Source of the DNA: JBBPYC01 sp038200275 | GTDB lineage: Bacteria; Pseudomonadota; Gammaproteobacteria; Burkholderiales; Burkholderiaceae_C | Reading direction: 5' to 3' | NCBI GenBank assembly: GCA_038200275.1 | Contig: JBBPYC010000021.1 | Span: 47,776 to 111,775 of the forward strand | DNA length: 64,000 nt | In this document: positions 17,381-26,414 of the stretch, in pieces | Layout: every line of letters begins with the position of its first letter | Position numbering within the stretch: the stretch's first letter is position 1 | Program-made: the position numbers and the translations under genes | The notes under the pieces: generated by a model | Told to the model about the DNA's origin: nothing | The model's database searches: none | What the model saw: only the letters and a program-made list of their open reading frames with translations

Positions 17381-18214
17381 TCAAACCCTGGCGCGCGGCA
17401 GCGACGCTGCGGTGTCACCGGTTGCAACCGGGGTCTCCTCGAGCCAGGCGCGCAGCCGCAACAAGCCGCGGCGGATGCGGGTTTTGACGGTGCCCAACGG
17501 CAATGCCGTGCGGCGTGCAATCTCGTCGTGGGTGAGGTCGCTGAAGAACGCCAGCACGAGCAGTTCACGCTCCCAACTCTTGAGCCGCGCCAGTGCCGAG
17601 TGCAAACGCCTTACCTGAAGGCTCGCCTCCAGCAACGCAGGCGGCTCGCCGGCTGGGTCGGCGGCGGTGTGCTCTGCCAGATCGGTGAGGTCGGCCCCTT
17701 GTTGGGTTTCGAACCGGCGGTTGTGACGCCAGGCGTCGATTGCGCGGGAGCGTGCAATCGACAACAACCACGTCAACGGCCGGCCGCGCGCCGGATCGAA
17801 CCGCGGCGCCTGGCACCAGGCCTGCCAATAGGCGTCTTCCACGACTTCTTCGGCAAGTGCTGTGTCCTGGGTGAAACGCAGCACGACGGCATGCACCCGG
17901 CGCACCGTGCCGTCGTAGAACTCGGCGAGCGCGTGTTCGTCGCGTGCCACCAGCCGCGCGATCAACACAGCCAGCCGTTGGTCATCGGCGAGCGCAACCG
18001 CAGCAATCCGGGCAGCGAACTGCTCGGCCGTCAGCCCATCATGCGCCGGCGGCACATGATGGGCTGCGTCCGCCGGCGCGAGCCGGTCGTCCTCAGACGA
18101 ATCGCAGATGCCAGATCGGTGCGGGCCGAGCGGCAATCCCGAACGATTGACCTTGGACGCATGAAAATCGCCTGGAGCGCCCAGTTTGCCTGCACCGTAT
18201 GCTATATTTTGCAT
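17381..18214 (-). CDS. ECF-type RNA polymerase sigma factor
   Basis: 277 residues from MQNIAYGAG at 18214. About 75 N-terminal residues are low-complexity and unlike the family, so the true start may be further in. Region 2 is clear: ALAEFYDGTVRRVHAVVLRF, EEVVEDAYWQAW and RGRPLTWLLSIARSRAIDAWR. Region 4 is LARLKSWERELLVLAFFSDL followed by the helix-turn-helix THDEIARRTALPLGTVKTRIRRGLLRL. It directs RNA polymerase to a small regulon. It follows the PqiC-like lipoprotein by 38 bases and precedes the cupin gene by 14. An AT-rich inverted repeat overlaps its first codons. Confidence 0.92.
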   Translation of the reverse strand: MQNIAYGAGKLGAPGDFHASKVNRSGLPLGPHRSGICDSSEDDRLAPADAAHHVPPAHDGLTAEQFAARIAAVALADDQRLAVLIARLVARDEHALAEFYDGTVRRVHAVVLRFTQDTALAEEVVEDAYWQAWCQAPRFDPARGRPLTWLLSIARSRAIDAWRHNRRFETQQGADLTDLAEHTAADPAGEPPALLEASLQVRRLHSALARLKSWERELLVLAFFSDLTHDEIARRTALPLGTVKTRIRRGLLRLRAWLEETPVATGDTAASLPRARV

Positions 18215-18252
18215 AGTAGACGACAGGTTGATCCCGGTCGATACGGGGGCGA

Positions 18253-18888
18253 TCAGCGTTGCGCCTTCAGCCACCGCGCCAGGTCGTCAGCGGCGGCATC
18301 GGTGGCAGCGGTCAGCGCCTGCACGCCGCCAGCCGCATCGGCCGAGGCCGCAGGCCGGCGCATCGTCACGCTGCGCTGCGCGACCGGTTGCTCACCGCTG
18401 GGTGTGCTGCGCGTGAGCGTGGCGTTCATCCGCACCAAGCCCACACTTTCATCCGCCGACGTGAACAGCTGGCTGAACTCGTCCAGGTCGATCTTGAGCG
18501 TGAGCGCGGCGCCGGGGTCGAGTGGCCCGAGCACGGTGCGGTCGGCCGACAGGCGTTCGCGCAGCCGCTGACGCACCAGTTCGGCCGGCGGTGCGCTCCA
18601 GCGCGCCAGCGAGTACGGCCGCAGCTGCTGGTCGTTCGCATAGGCCAACCGGTACACCAATGCGGTGCTGTCAAGCGACTGCGTGGCACCGATCTGGGCC
18701 AGCACGAGCGGTGGCAGTTCCTGAGGCTTGCCTGCCACCACAGCAGAGGTGGCCGTCACCGCCGGCGCACCGAAGTCGTAGACGGCAGCGCGCGGGGGCT
18801 CTTTCAGCACGCTGCAACCGGCCAGCAGCACGGTCAGCACGCAGGCGGTGGTGGTATGCCATAGGGCTCGAGACGCAAAGGTTGGCAT
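18253..18888 (-). CDS. PqiC/ABC-type transport auxiliary lipoprotein
   Basis: 211 residues from MPTFASRALWH, chosen because it gives a textbook lipoprotein signal: basic start, hydrophobic core CVLTVLLAGC, with the lipobox Cys at residue 25. An ATG at 18921 and a TTG overlapping the MCE stop are alternatives. The mature part begins PPRAAVYDFGAP and continues with AYANDQQLRPYSLARWSAPPAELVRQRLRERLS, the typical pattern of the ABC-type transport auxiliary component next to MCE proteins. These outer-membrane-anchored lipoproteins (PqiC, YmbA) assist lipid transport across the periplasm. It is the fourth gene of the MlaE-ATPase-MCE run. Confidence 0.9.
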   Translation of the reverse strand: MPTFASRALWHTTTACVLTVLLAGCSVLKEPPRAAVYDFGAPAVTATSAVVAGKPQELPPLVLAQIGATQSLDSTALVYRLAYANDQQLRPYSLARWSAPPAELVRQRLRERLSADRTVLGPLDPGAALTLKIDLDEFSQLFTSADESVGLVRMNATLTRSTPSGEQPVAQRSVTMRRPAASADAAGGVQALTAATDAAADDLARWLKAQR

Positions 18889-18992
18889 CGGTGTGACCAA
18901 GATCGGTGGCAGGTGGCTCATGAATCGGACTCGTTCGTTGGCTCGACCGATTGACTGCCCGATCTGCCGACATGGCACGGCAAGCAAACCGT

Positions 18993-19940
18993 TCAAGGCG
19001 CCGCAAAACCCGGCTCGCCCGGCCCTGGCCGGATCGCGCCGGTGCCGCGCAGCAGCGATTGCGGATTGTCGGTCAGGCCGCGCAATGCGCGGTCGGCCTG
19101 GCGTGCGGTCTGGTTCACGCTTTCCACAGCGCGTGTGGTACTTGGCAATGTGTTGTTGTTCAGACGCGCCGCGGCCTGGCTCAACGCATCGCCGCCTTTG
19201 GCCAGCCGGTCGAGCAAGCCGTTGTCGGCATTCACCTGGCGTGCGATTTTGCTGAATTCGTTCGCGGTGCCTTGCAGCGAATTCAGCGTCTTGGTGCCTT
19301 GTGAGAGCAGCTGCGGCATTTCGGCAAACGCCGGATCGAGCCGGTCGGTCACGGTGCGGTTCAATTGGACCGTGAGCTTGGCCAGGTCACCCGCCACTTG
19401 ACTCAGGTTGTTGACGGCGCCCATCAGCGCAGCCTGGTTTTCGGGCCGGAACAAGTTGTTGATGCGGCGGCTGGTTTCTTCCACTTGTGAAAGCGTCGAA
19501 GTGCCCTGATCGGAAATGCTGGACAGCAGGTTCTGTCGGATCGGGATGTGCGGCGGGCCATCGGGCTCGTCCGGGACCATCTTGCTGTCTTCGCTTTCAT
19601 CGTCGTCGAGCTGCACATAGGCCAGACCCGTGACACCCTGGAAACCCAACGTGGCGAACGTCGACGTGGTGATCGGCGCGTTTTCATCGACCGTGATGCG
19701 CAGCAGCGCATTGCCCTTGGCCTTGGGATCGAAACCGAGCCGCGTCACCTTGCCGATGTTGATGCCGCGGTAGCGCACCGCCGCTTCCAGGTTCAACCCG
19801 TTGACGGCTTCGCGCGTGGACAGCTCGTAGACCCGCACCGCCTTGCGGTCGCTGCCGAGCCACAGTGTGAGCGCGACCAGCATGGCAGTGACGGCCAGCA
19901 GAAAGACGCCGGCGATCAATGCGTGTGATTTGTTTTCCAT
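18993..19940 (-). CDS. MCE-domain lipid transport protein (MlaD family)
   Basis: 315 residues from MENKSHALIAGVF. One N-terminal membrane helix (residues 7-28) anchors a periplasmic MCE domain (about 35-120) with LSTREAVNGLNLEAAVRYRGINIGKV and GLAYVQL, hallmark strands of the MlaD/Ttg2C family. The rest is a long helical region with many Asn/Gln/Leu heptads (VEETSRRINNL, VNQTARQADRAL), longer than in MlaD itself and closer to multi-helix MCE subunits that pair with PqiC-like lipoproteins. It carries phospholipids between membranes. The start is 10 bases after the ATPase stop. Confidence 0.93.
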   Translation of the reverse strand: MENKSHALIAGVFLLAVTAMLVALTLWLGSDRKAVRVYELSTREAVNGLNLEAAVRYRGINIGKVTRLGFDPKAKGNALLRITVDENAPITTSTFATLGFQGVTGLAYVQLDDDESEDSKMVPDEPDGPPHIPIRQNLLSSISDQGTSTLSQVEETSRRINNLFRPENQAALMGAVNNLSQVAGDLAKLTVQLNRTVTDRLDPAFAEMPQLLSQGTKTLNSLQGTANEFSKIARQVNADNGLLDRLAKGGDALSQAAARLNNNTLPSTTRAVESVNQTARQADRALRGLTDNPQSLLRGTGAIRPGPGEPGFAAP

Positions 19941-19950
19941 AGCTTGACTA

Positions 19951-20982
19951 CTATTTGTTTGATTGGGCAACGGCTGCCTTGTCCAGCGCGCTGCCCGATT
20001 CGGCCGGTTCGTCCAGCGCGGTCAACGCGCGTTCACCACGCTTGCCGTGAAAGTACTCTTCGATGAATGGATGCGGATAAGCGGCCACCTGGTCCAGCGG
20101 TGCGCAGATCACCACGCGCTTGTCTGCCAGCACGGCAACTTGCGTGCTCAATTCAACCACCGTGTCCAGATCGTGCGTGACCATGATGACGGTCAGCCCC
20201 AGCTCGGCATGCAGCGACGTGAGCAGGTCGCAAAAACTGTCCGATGCGGCCGGATCGAGCCCGGCCGTCGGCTCATCCAGCAGCAGCAACGGCGGATCCA
20301 TCACCAGCGCCCGCGCCAGCGCCACGCGCTTGACCATGCCGCCCGACAGATCGCTCGGCATCTTGACCGCATCGGTCGATTTCAGCCCAACCATGCGCAG
20401 CTTGACCATGGCTGCGTCATAGACCAGGTCATCCGGCACGGTCTGCAGCTCGCGCAGCGCGAATGCAACGTTGTCCAGCACGCTGAATGCGGAAAACAGC
20501 GCGCCGTGCTGGAACAGCATGCCGATGCGGGTGGCCGCACCGCGCCCGCCCAGCTCCGATGGGGGCCGCCCCAGCACGCGCACCGTGCCGCGCGAGGGCT
20601 GCGCCAACCCCAGGATCTGTCGGAACAACGTGGTCTTGCCACTGCCCGAGCCGCCCACGAGCGACACGATCTCCCCGGCGCCAATCGTCAAGTCCAGATT
20701 CTTGTGCACTACGGCGGCGCCGAGCCCGGTGCCGAAGACGGTCCAGAGCTTTTCGATTCGCACGATCGGGTTGCCGTTATCGACGCCTTCGGCATCGTCG
20801 TCGTTCTTCGCCGGAACCATATCCACCGCACCCACGGCCGCAACCGGCTGCGGCCCGACAACCGACGCAGCCGCCGGCTCCGTTCCGCCCAGCATTTCCC
20901 CCGGCACCGTCTGCGGACCATCGATGTCTGCGAAGCCGGAAGGCACCGTGTCGACGAAATCAGGGCGCGCTTCAGCAGCCAT
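19951..20982 (-). CDS. ABC transporter ATP-binding protein, MlaF type
   Basis: 343 residues from ATG 20982; a GTG at 21030 would add 16. The ABC core starts only near residue 70 (IVRIEKLWTVFG), so there is an unusual acidic, Ala/Pro-rich extension at the N-terminus. Walker A is GGSGSGKTT, the Q-loop is in GMLFQHGALFSAFSVLDNVAF, the signature LSGGMVKRVALARAL and Walker B LLLLDEPTAGLDP. The Met in LSGGM and the alternating GALF motif are typical of the Mla/Mce ATPases. It powers the MlaE-like permease encoded upstream. ATG at 20823 could be a shorter true start. Confidence 0.93.
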   Translation of the reverse strand: MAAEARPDFVDTVPSGFADIDGPQTVPGEMLGGTEPAAASVVGPQPVAAVGAVDMVPAKNDDDAEGVDNGNPIVRIEKLWTVFGTGLGAAVVHKNLDLTIGAGEIVSLVGGSGSGKTTLFRQILGLAQPSRGTVRVLGRPPSELGGRGAATRIGMLFQHGALFSAFSVLDNVAFALRELQTVPDDLVYDAAMVKLRMVGLKSTDAVKMPSDLSGGMVKRVALARALVMDPPLLLLDEPTAGLDPAASDSFCDLLTSLHAELGLTVIMVTHDLDTVVELSTQVAVLADKRVVICAPLDQVAAYPHPFIEEYFHGKRGERALTALDEPAESGSALDKAAVAQSNK

Positions 20983-21138
20983 ACAACGTTCCAGAAAACG
21001 CACCCGCTTCGCAGCGTCTGCGATTGACACCGCTCATTCCAGCAGCGGCTGCGGGGCTGGCGCCGCCAGGCTGCAGGCGCCGCTCCGGGTGAGAGGTAGT
21101 CGAGAGCCGACCGAAGGCAGCGAAGCCTGGAGGCGAGC

Positions 21139-22299
21139 TCACAGCCCAATCCCCCGAAACACAATTGCAAACAGCGCATCGATCAGGATCACCATCGTGA
21201 TCGCTGCAACCACCGACGTGGTCGTGCCGCGTCCCAGGCTTTCCGTGTTCGGCTCCACCCGCAGCCCGAAGTGGCAGCCGATCAACGCGATGAAGATGCC
21301 GAACACGATCGACTTGCCCGTGGCCAACCAGAGGTTGGCTGCATCGACCGCACCCGGCAGCGCGGTGATGAAGAAGATCGGCTTCACATCCAGCGCTGCA
21401 TTCGCCGCCAGCATGCCGCCGAGCAGCGCGGCCAGCGTGGTCCAGACACTGACCAGCGGCATCGCAATGGCCAAGGCGATCGCACGCGGCATGACCAGCC
21501 GGAAGCCGTGGCTGATCCCCATCACGCGCATCGCATCCAGTTCCTCGTTCACGCGCATCACGCCAATCTGCGCGGTGATCGCGGAGCCGGAGCGGCCCGC
21601 CACCAGGATCGCGGCCAGCACCGGCCCCAGCTCACGGATCAGCGACAGCCCGAGCATGTTGACGATGAACGCATCGGCACCGAACGCGCGCAATTGCTGC
21701 GCGGACAAGTAAGCCAGCACCACGCCGATCAGAAAGCCCACCAGCGCGGTGATCGGTAGCGCAGAGGCGCCCATCGCAAACACGTGTCCGGAAATGTCAC
21801 GCCAGGGACCATGCGCCGGCGCCTTGGCAAGCCGCAACAGATCAAGCAGCAGCTGGCCGACCAGCCGCGTCATCTCCTTGGCGTGATCGAAGCCGTCAAC
21901 GATCGCTGCGCCAAGGTTCAGGAAATGCTGCCTCAGGCCCACTGTGGGTGCAACCGGTGGCGGCGTGCTGAATTCGGCCACCCGCTCCAGCATCTGCCGC
22001 TGCATCGGCAGCGCTTCGAGCCGCTCGGGCCAGCGCCGTCCCCAGTGGTTCCAGATCAGTTGCGCACCGACGTGGTCAAGCGCTTCCACCCCCGTCAAGT
22101 CCCATCGCTGGCGGTCGTCCTGCGCCTTGGCTGCAAGGCGCGGGAGCGCGCTCAGCTTGGTGCGCAGCGCCTGCCAGACTGGGCCGCGCGCGAACTGCGC
22201 AGCGGTCCACCGGCCGGCAAGCGCGATCGCACCCACCCCGGCGGGATCGGCAGGATCGATCGGCGTGACGGCGAAACGGGGTTCGATGGCGGACGACAT
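21139..22299 (-). CDS. MlaE-family ABC permease with N-terminal STAS-like region
   Basis: 386 residues from MSSAIEPRF; longer in-frame starts exist but carry no homology. The first roughly 110 residues resemble a degenerate STAS domain (GAIALAGRWTAAQF, WDLTGVEALDHVGAQLIWNHW), found fused to a subset of MlaE proteins. The permease domain follows with about five or six membrane helices and the family signature LSLIRELGPVLAAILVAGRSGSA and MRVNEELDAMRVMG. It forms the inner-membrane part of a phospholipid transporter with the next three genes. It appears to be the first gene of the minus-strand run; the 361 bases upstream are non-coding. Confidence 0.93.
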   Translation of the reverse strand: MSSAIEPRFAVTPIDPADPAGVGAIALAGRWTAAQFARGPVWQALRTKLSALPRLAAKAQDDRQRWDLTGVEALDHVGAQLIWNHWGRRWPERLEALPMQRQMLERVAEFSTPPPVAPTVGLRQHFLNLGAAIVDGFDHAKEMTRLVGQLLLDLLRLAKAPAHGPWRDISGHVFAMGASALPITALVGFLIGVVLAYLSAQQLRAFGADAFIVNMLGLSLIRELGPVLAAILVAGRSGSAITAQIGVMRVNEELDAMRVMGISHGFRLVMPRAIALAIAMPLVSVWTTLAALLGGMLAANAALDVKPIFFITALPGAVDAANLWLATGKSIVFGIFIALIGCHFGLRVEPNTESLGRGTTTSVVAAITMVILIDALFAIVFRGIGL

Positions 22300-22660
22300 G
22301 GATTGGATGAGACGCGGGTGGCGGCGCATGAGCAGCGCAACTTCGAGCGAGCCGATGGCGCGCCAAGCATGGTAGCGCGCCGAGTCGGGCTGGTTGGCGA
22401 CCAGCACGGACCCTTGGCTTCAACCCGAGCGGAGCGCGCTGGGTGTCGGCCCGAGGTGCCCCACACACCGGGTAGTGCCATGGCTTGGCCTCAAAACGCT
22501 GGCCGATCTGGCCATCATGAGAAGCGCTTTGTAGCCAATTCCAGGGCTGCGCGCTTTCACAGGCCAATGAGCGCAGAGAAGCTTGACCTTCAGCGAGGCC
22601 AGCGCAGTGTGAGGTTTCGACGACCGGCCTGCCCGACATGCTCCCGCAAGGCAGGCGCCA
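22300..22660. other. Intergenic region upstream of the Mla-like run
   Basis: 361 bases between the divergently placed mlaE-like gene and the ltrA remnant. No supported gene on either strand. The promoter of the lipid-transport run should lie here. The right part may contain further degraded ltrA sequence, but I could not read a convincing match. Confidence 0.4.
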
Positions 22661-23083
22661 AGGTATTCAGCGAAGGCCACGTTGCGGATTCGGCTGCTGC
22701 TGTTTGCGATCATGCTGGTGGCACTCATCATGAGCACGGCGCTGCCGCGGGTTTTCGGCGATCGTGCACTGATCTTCGCGGGTTGCTTCGCGTTGATTCA
22801 AGTGGGCCGCGGCGTCTGGGTGTCGCTGCTGCTGCGACGGAGACATGCGTTGTCGCTCAACTTCCACCGGATGCTGGCCTGGAAGTGCATCGCTGCGGTG
22901 TTCTGGATCGCGGGCGCGTTTGCTGACGACGGGCTGGGTCTTGCGCTGTGAGTCTGCGCGGCCGGGTGCGAGTGCTTCTCGACGATGAACAGCTTTGCAT
23001 TTCCCGGCCTGGACCACTCGAAGACGAGCGAGTGAACCATTGACGATGCACATTTGGCCAAGCGCTGCGCTGAAAAAGTGCAT
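22661..23083 (+). pseudogene. ltrA: Low-temperature-requirement protein A (LtrA) remnant with in-frame stops
   Basis: A single frame carries LtrA-like sequence across two stop codons. Before the first stop: RIRLLLFAIMLVALIMSTAL, then FAGCFALIQVGRGVWV and a further helix AWKCIAAVFWIAGAF. A TGA stands at 22949-22951. Past it, the same frame reads FAFPGLDHSKTSE, a TGA (23033-23035, where the family normally has Trp), then TIDDAHLAKRC, the degraded form of the conserved LtrA HxAERC element. The N-terminal domain and most of the C-terminal half are missing. LtrA proteins are polytopic membrane proteins of unknown biochemical role. The neighbouring regulator gene starts 60 bases later. Confidence 0.72.
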
Positions 23084-23142
23084 CACGTCACTGGCTCAAA
23101 GTCCTTGAGCATTCAATGGGTGACTCGCTCTAGCATTGTGCA

Positions 23143-26100
23143 ATGGATGCCCAGCGCTCATCACGTCGCCTCTCGCTCGGCAAGGTTAGGCCGCCGCGGC
23201 TCGGAAAAGCTTTTCCTCGCACGCGCCTGTTCGAGCGTCTTGATGCGACGGCAGGCACGCCCGGTCTTTGGGTGTCGGGACCGCCGGGCATGGGCAAGAC
23301 GACTTTGGTGACAACCTATCTGGCTGAGCGTGCCGACTCATGCCTGTGGCTGCAGCTGGATTCGAGTGACGCCGACCCCGCGACCTTCGTGCACTTTCTA
23401 CGCGAGGCCGCAGCACTCATCCATCCACGTCGGAAACCAAGCCTGCCGCTGCCGGGCGCTGACGACCTGCGCGACGTTCCAGCCTTCATGCGACGCGTCT
23501 TCCGGCGCCTTGCCCTGTCGATGGATCGGCCGTGGGTTCTGGTGCTGGACAACGCACAGGAAATCGGTGCTGCCTCCACGCTGCATGCAGCAATTGCAGC
23601 TGTATTGTCGGAGTTGCCACAAGGCGCGCGTGTCAGCGTCATCAGTCGGGAGGCTGCACCCGCTGATTACGCGCGTCTGCTCGCGAACCAGCAACTCGCC
23701 GTTGTCGATGAGCACGATCTGCGCTTTACCGACGTGGAGACACAGCAACTGGTTGCGCTGCACGGCCGCAACTGGCAGCCTGCGCCGCTGCGTCAGCTCA
23801 CCGACGGATGGGCTGCTGCGATGGTCCTGCTGCTGGCCGCCCGCACGGATCTGAGCCCTGAGGTCACGCTGCGCAGTGGCACGGCAAGAGATCGTCTGTT
23901 TGCGTTCTTTGGCGTGGAGGTGATGAACACACTGCCGGCATCCGACGCAGCAATGCTGATACGCATCGCATTCCTTCCGAGTGCGACCGAACCCATGGCG
24001 GCAGCTGTCAGCGGCGATTCGCGGGCTGGGGAAGTGCTGGCTGCACTGGTCCATCGCAGCCTGTTCACGGAGCGCCGCGAAGGTGTGCCTGCAACCTACA
24101 CCTTTCATGCGCTGTTCAGTGAATTTCTAAAGGCGCGAGCAACGCAGACCCTTGACGCCGTTGCGCTGCGAGAACTGCACCTGAAGGCGGCACACGTTCT
24201 CGCGCGTCATGGTCACGCGGACGCCGCGATCACGCAGCTTGTCGAAGCCCGCGCATGGGAAGAAGCGCTGCGCCTTCTGCTCGTGCACGCTGCCGCATTC
24301 GTGGCCCAGGGCCGTACGGCAAAGGTGCGCGAGTGGATTCTTGCGTTGCCTTCTTCGGTGCGCGCGGTTGACCAGGCAGCGTATTGGCTCGGCTACTGCG
24401 AAACGGCGTCGACACCGGCCGAAGCGCTGCATCACCTCGAACACGCATACGACGGATTCATGCACAGCGGCGACGTTCGCAATGCGTTTTACGCAGCGGC
24501 GGCGGCGGCCGATGCCGTGGTGTTCCTGGGCAAGCGGCTTGATGCGGTCGAGCCGTGGATGCACGTTCTCGAGGCGAGCACGCCTGCCTACCTGGCGCAG
24601 CGCAACGCCGACATCGATCTGCGCGTCCTACCGGGACTGCTGGCTGCGTTCGTACACCGCCGAACCGGCCATCCGCTCACAGCAGCGTTGGCCGATCTGG
24701 CTGAGCGCATGCTCGAAGACCCGCGGTTCGCCGATCAGCGAATCCTGCTGGGCACGCTTGCCTACCATCTGCTGTGGACCGGACAGTTGGTGCGGTTGGA
24801 ACGGGTCGTCGCCCGGATCGATCGGGTTTGTGCCGAGTGCGATGCAGCGGCTGCGACGCTGGTCCGGTGGCAAGGCGTCGGCGTGCTTATCCGGTCGTTG
24901 CTCGGCCGGGTCGACGAAGCGCTCGATCTGGCGCGCCGCGCACTCGTCATCGCCAACCCAGGGCCGGCGGCTCTGCGTACCAAAGCACACCTTGCGATGG
25001 TGCTGGCTGCCATTGCAGCGCGCGACGCCGAGCTGGCGCGCAGCCATCTGACCGAAGTCGCGGCGATCATTGATGTTGACAGCGCCACCGACACCACCGT
25101 CTATGAATACCAGCGTGGCCTGTTGATGCTGCTGGATGGGGACTGGGGCGGCGCGTTGAAACTCATGCGTTCGGCAGTGGACAGCGGGCGCGCCAGCGGT
25201 TGGCCGCTGCGCGAGCACATCGCGTTGCTCGGTCACGCGCTGGCAGCCACGCAGGCCGGCGCACTGGAGGAAGCGCAGCGGGTGCTACAAGCCGCCTTCG
25301 ACCATCCGTTCTATGCGGTGTGTCGCTGGCATCACTGGATCGGCGGTCTGATCGAAGCCCACCTCGCGCAACGCAGTGGCGATCTGCCCCGGTGCCTCGC
25401 CGCACTGGCACGCGCTTTCGCAGTGGGTCGCGAATATGGCTACGACTTCGGGCCGATGCCCTACGCCTGCGGCGACATGATGTCCAGTCTGACGCTGCTG
25501 GCGATTCGGCATGACGTGGACCCTGCGTTCGCGCATGGGCTGATCCGCCGCCATGCATTGCCTGCGCCCGGAGGTGCTGGCGAACATTGGCCATGGCCAA
25601 TCCGGATCCAGACGCTCGGCCGACTTTCGATTGAACGAGAGGGCACGCAAGCCGCAGCTGCGCGCAAAGAAAGCCGCAAGCCGCTGGACCTCCTTAAGCT
25701 GCTGCTGGCGTTGGGGGGAGAAGCGGTGCCAGTGGCGCGGCTGTCTGCGGTTTTGTGGCCCGACGCTGAGGGCGATGCCGCACGAAACTCGTTCGACAAC
25801 GCGTTGCATCGGCTGCGCAAGTTGCTGGGCGCTGACCGCCATCTGCTGCTGCAAGGCGGCGCCTTAAGCCTCAACACCGCCACCTGCTGGACCGATCTGA
25901 AGACACTGGAAGCGCTATTCGTGCAAGTGGATCGAGACATCGTGCAGGCTGGGGCAGAGAACTTGGAGGAGTGGGCGGATCGGATCCTTGCGCTGTACGG
26001 CGGCGAGTTCATTGCCGGTGACGAAGCACTGGCCGACGTACTCGTGACGCGCGCGCGCCTGCAGGCTCGTGTCTCACGCCATCTCGTTGCACTCGGCTCT

Positions 26101-26337
26101 CGGCTCGAACTGCTCGGCCAGCATCAGCGCGCGGCGGCGATTTACGGACGCGTGGTCGAGCAGCAACCGCTTGCCGAAGACGTCGTTCGCCGACTCATCA
26201 GCTGCTTGCTGACCCTCGGTCAACGAGCCGAAGCGTACGAGGCATTCCGACGTTGCCGCCAGCAGCTCTCGGTGGTTCTGGGGGTGCGTCCGGCGCCTGA
26301 CACCGAGGCCCTGGTTGCGTCGCTGCGCAATCTTTAA
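23143..26337 (+). CDS. MalT/AfsR-like signal-transduction ATPase with C-terminal BTAD (SARP) domain
   Basis: 1064 residues. Residues 46-54 form a P-loop (GPPGMGKTT), followed by a STAND-type ATPase with VLVLDNAQEI as Walker B (about 130). The middle (about 340-800) is made of TPR-like helices, e.g. EALDLARRALVIA and EEAQRVLQAAF. The C-terminus starts a winged-helix fold at IRIQTLGRLSI (about 820) and continues as bacterial transcriptional activator domain: KSRKPLDLLKLLLALGGEAVPV-like core, LSAVLWPDAEGDAARNSFDN, then AAIYGRVVEQQPLAEDVVRRL. It is a transcriptional regulator that senses a small ligand via the ATPase/TPR part. The Bug receptor and methyltransferase downstream are likely targets, by position only. 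Confidence 0.9.
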   Translation: MDAQRSSRRLSLGKVRPPRLGKAFPRTRLFERLDATAGTPGLWVSGPPGMGKTTLVTTYLAERADSCLWLQLDSSDADPATFVHFLREAAALIHPRRKPSLPLPGADDLRDVPAFMRRVFRRLALSMDRPWVLVLDNAQEIGAASTLHAAIAAVLSELPQGARVSVISREAAPADYARLLANQQLAVVDEHDLRFTDVETQQLVALHGRNWQPAPLRQLTDGWAAAMVLLLAARTDLSPEVTLRSGTARDRLFAFFGVEVMNTLPASDAAMLIRIAFLPSATEPMAAAVSGDSRAGEVLAALVHRSLFTERREGVPATYTFHALFSEFLKARATQTLDAVALRELHLKAAHVLARHGHADAAITQLVEARAWEEALRLLLVHAAAFVAQGRTAKVREWILALPSSVRAVDQAAYWLGYCETASTPAEALHHLEHAYDGFMHSGDVRNAFYAAAAAADAVVFLGKRLDAVEPWMHVLEASTPAYLAQRNADIDLRVLPGLLAAFVHRRTGHPLTAALADLAERMLEDPRFADQRILLGTLAYHLLWTGQLVRLERVVARIDRVCAECDAAAATLVRWQGVGVLIRSLLGRVDEALDLARRALVIANPGPAALRTKAHLAMVLAAIAARDAELARSHLTEVAAIIDVDSATDTTVYEYQRGLLMLLDGDWGGALKLMRSAVDSGRASGWPLREHIALLGHALAATQAGALEEAQRVLQAAFDHPFYAVCRWHHWIGGLIEAHLAQRSGDLPRCLAALARAFAVGREYGYDFGPMPYACGDMMSSLTLLAIRHDVDPAFAHGLIRRHALPAPGGAGEHWPWPIRIQTLGRLSIEREGTQAAAARKESRKPLDLLKLLLALGGEAVPVARLSAVLWPDAEGDAARNSFDNALHRLRKLLGADRHLLLQGGALSLNTATCWTDLKTLEALFVQVDRDIVQAGAENLEEWADRILALYGGEFIAGDEALADVLVTRARLQARVSRHLVALGSRLELLGQHQRAAAIYGRVVEQQPLAEDVVRRLISCLLTLGQRAEAYEAFRRCRQQLSVVLGVRPAPDTEALVASLRNL

Positions 26338-26414
26338 GCGATCTTTAGGACCGCAAGGTACAGACTTCGTCCAGTGGGCTTGCCACCGTGGCAGGCCCGT
26401 CGCGAAAGCCTGCC

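Noticed and set aside
16400..18571. 723-residue plus-strand open frame
   Set aside because: It lies antisense to the cupin, sigma and lipoprotein genes, has biased Arg/Ala composition and no domain; a shadow of high GC.
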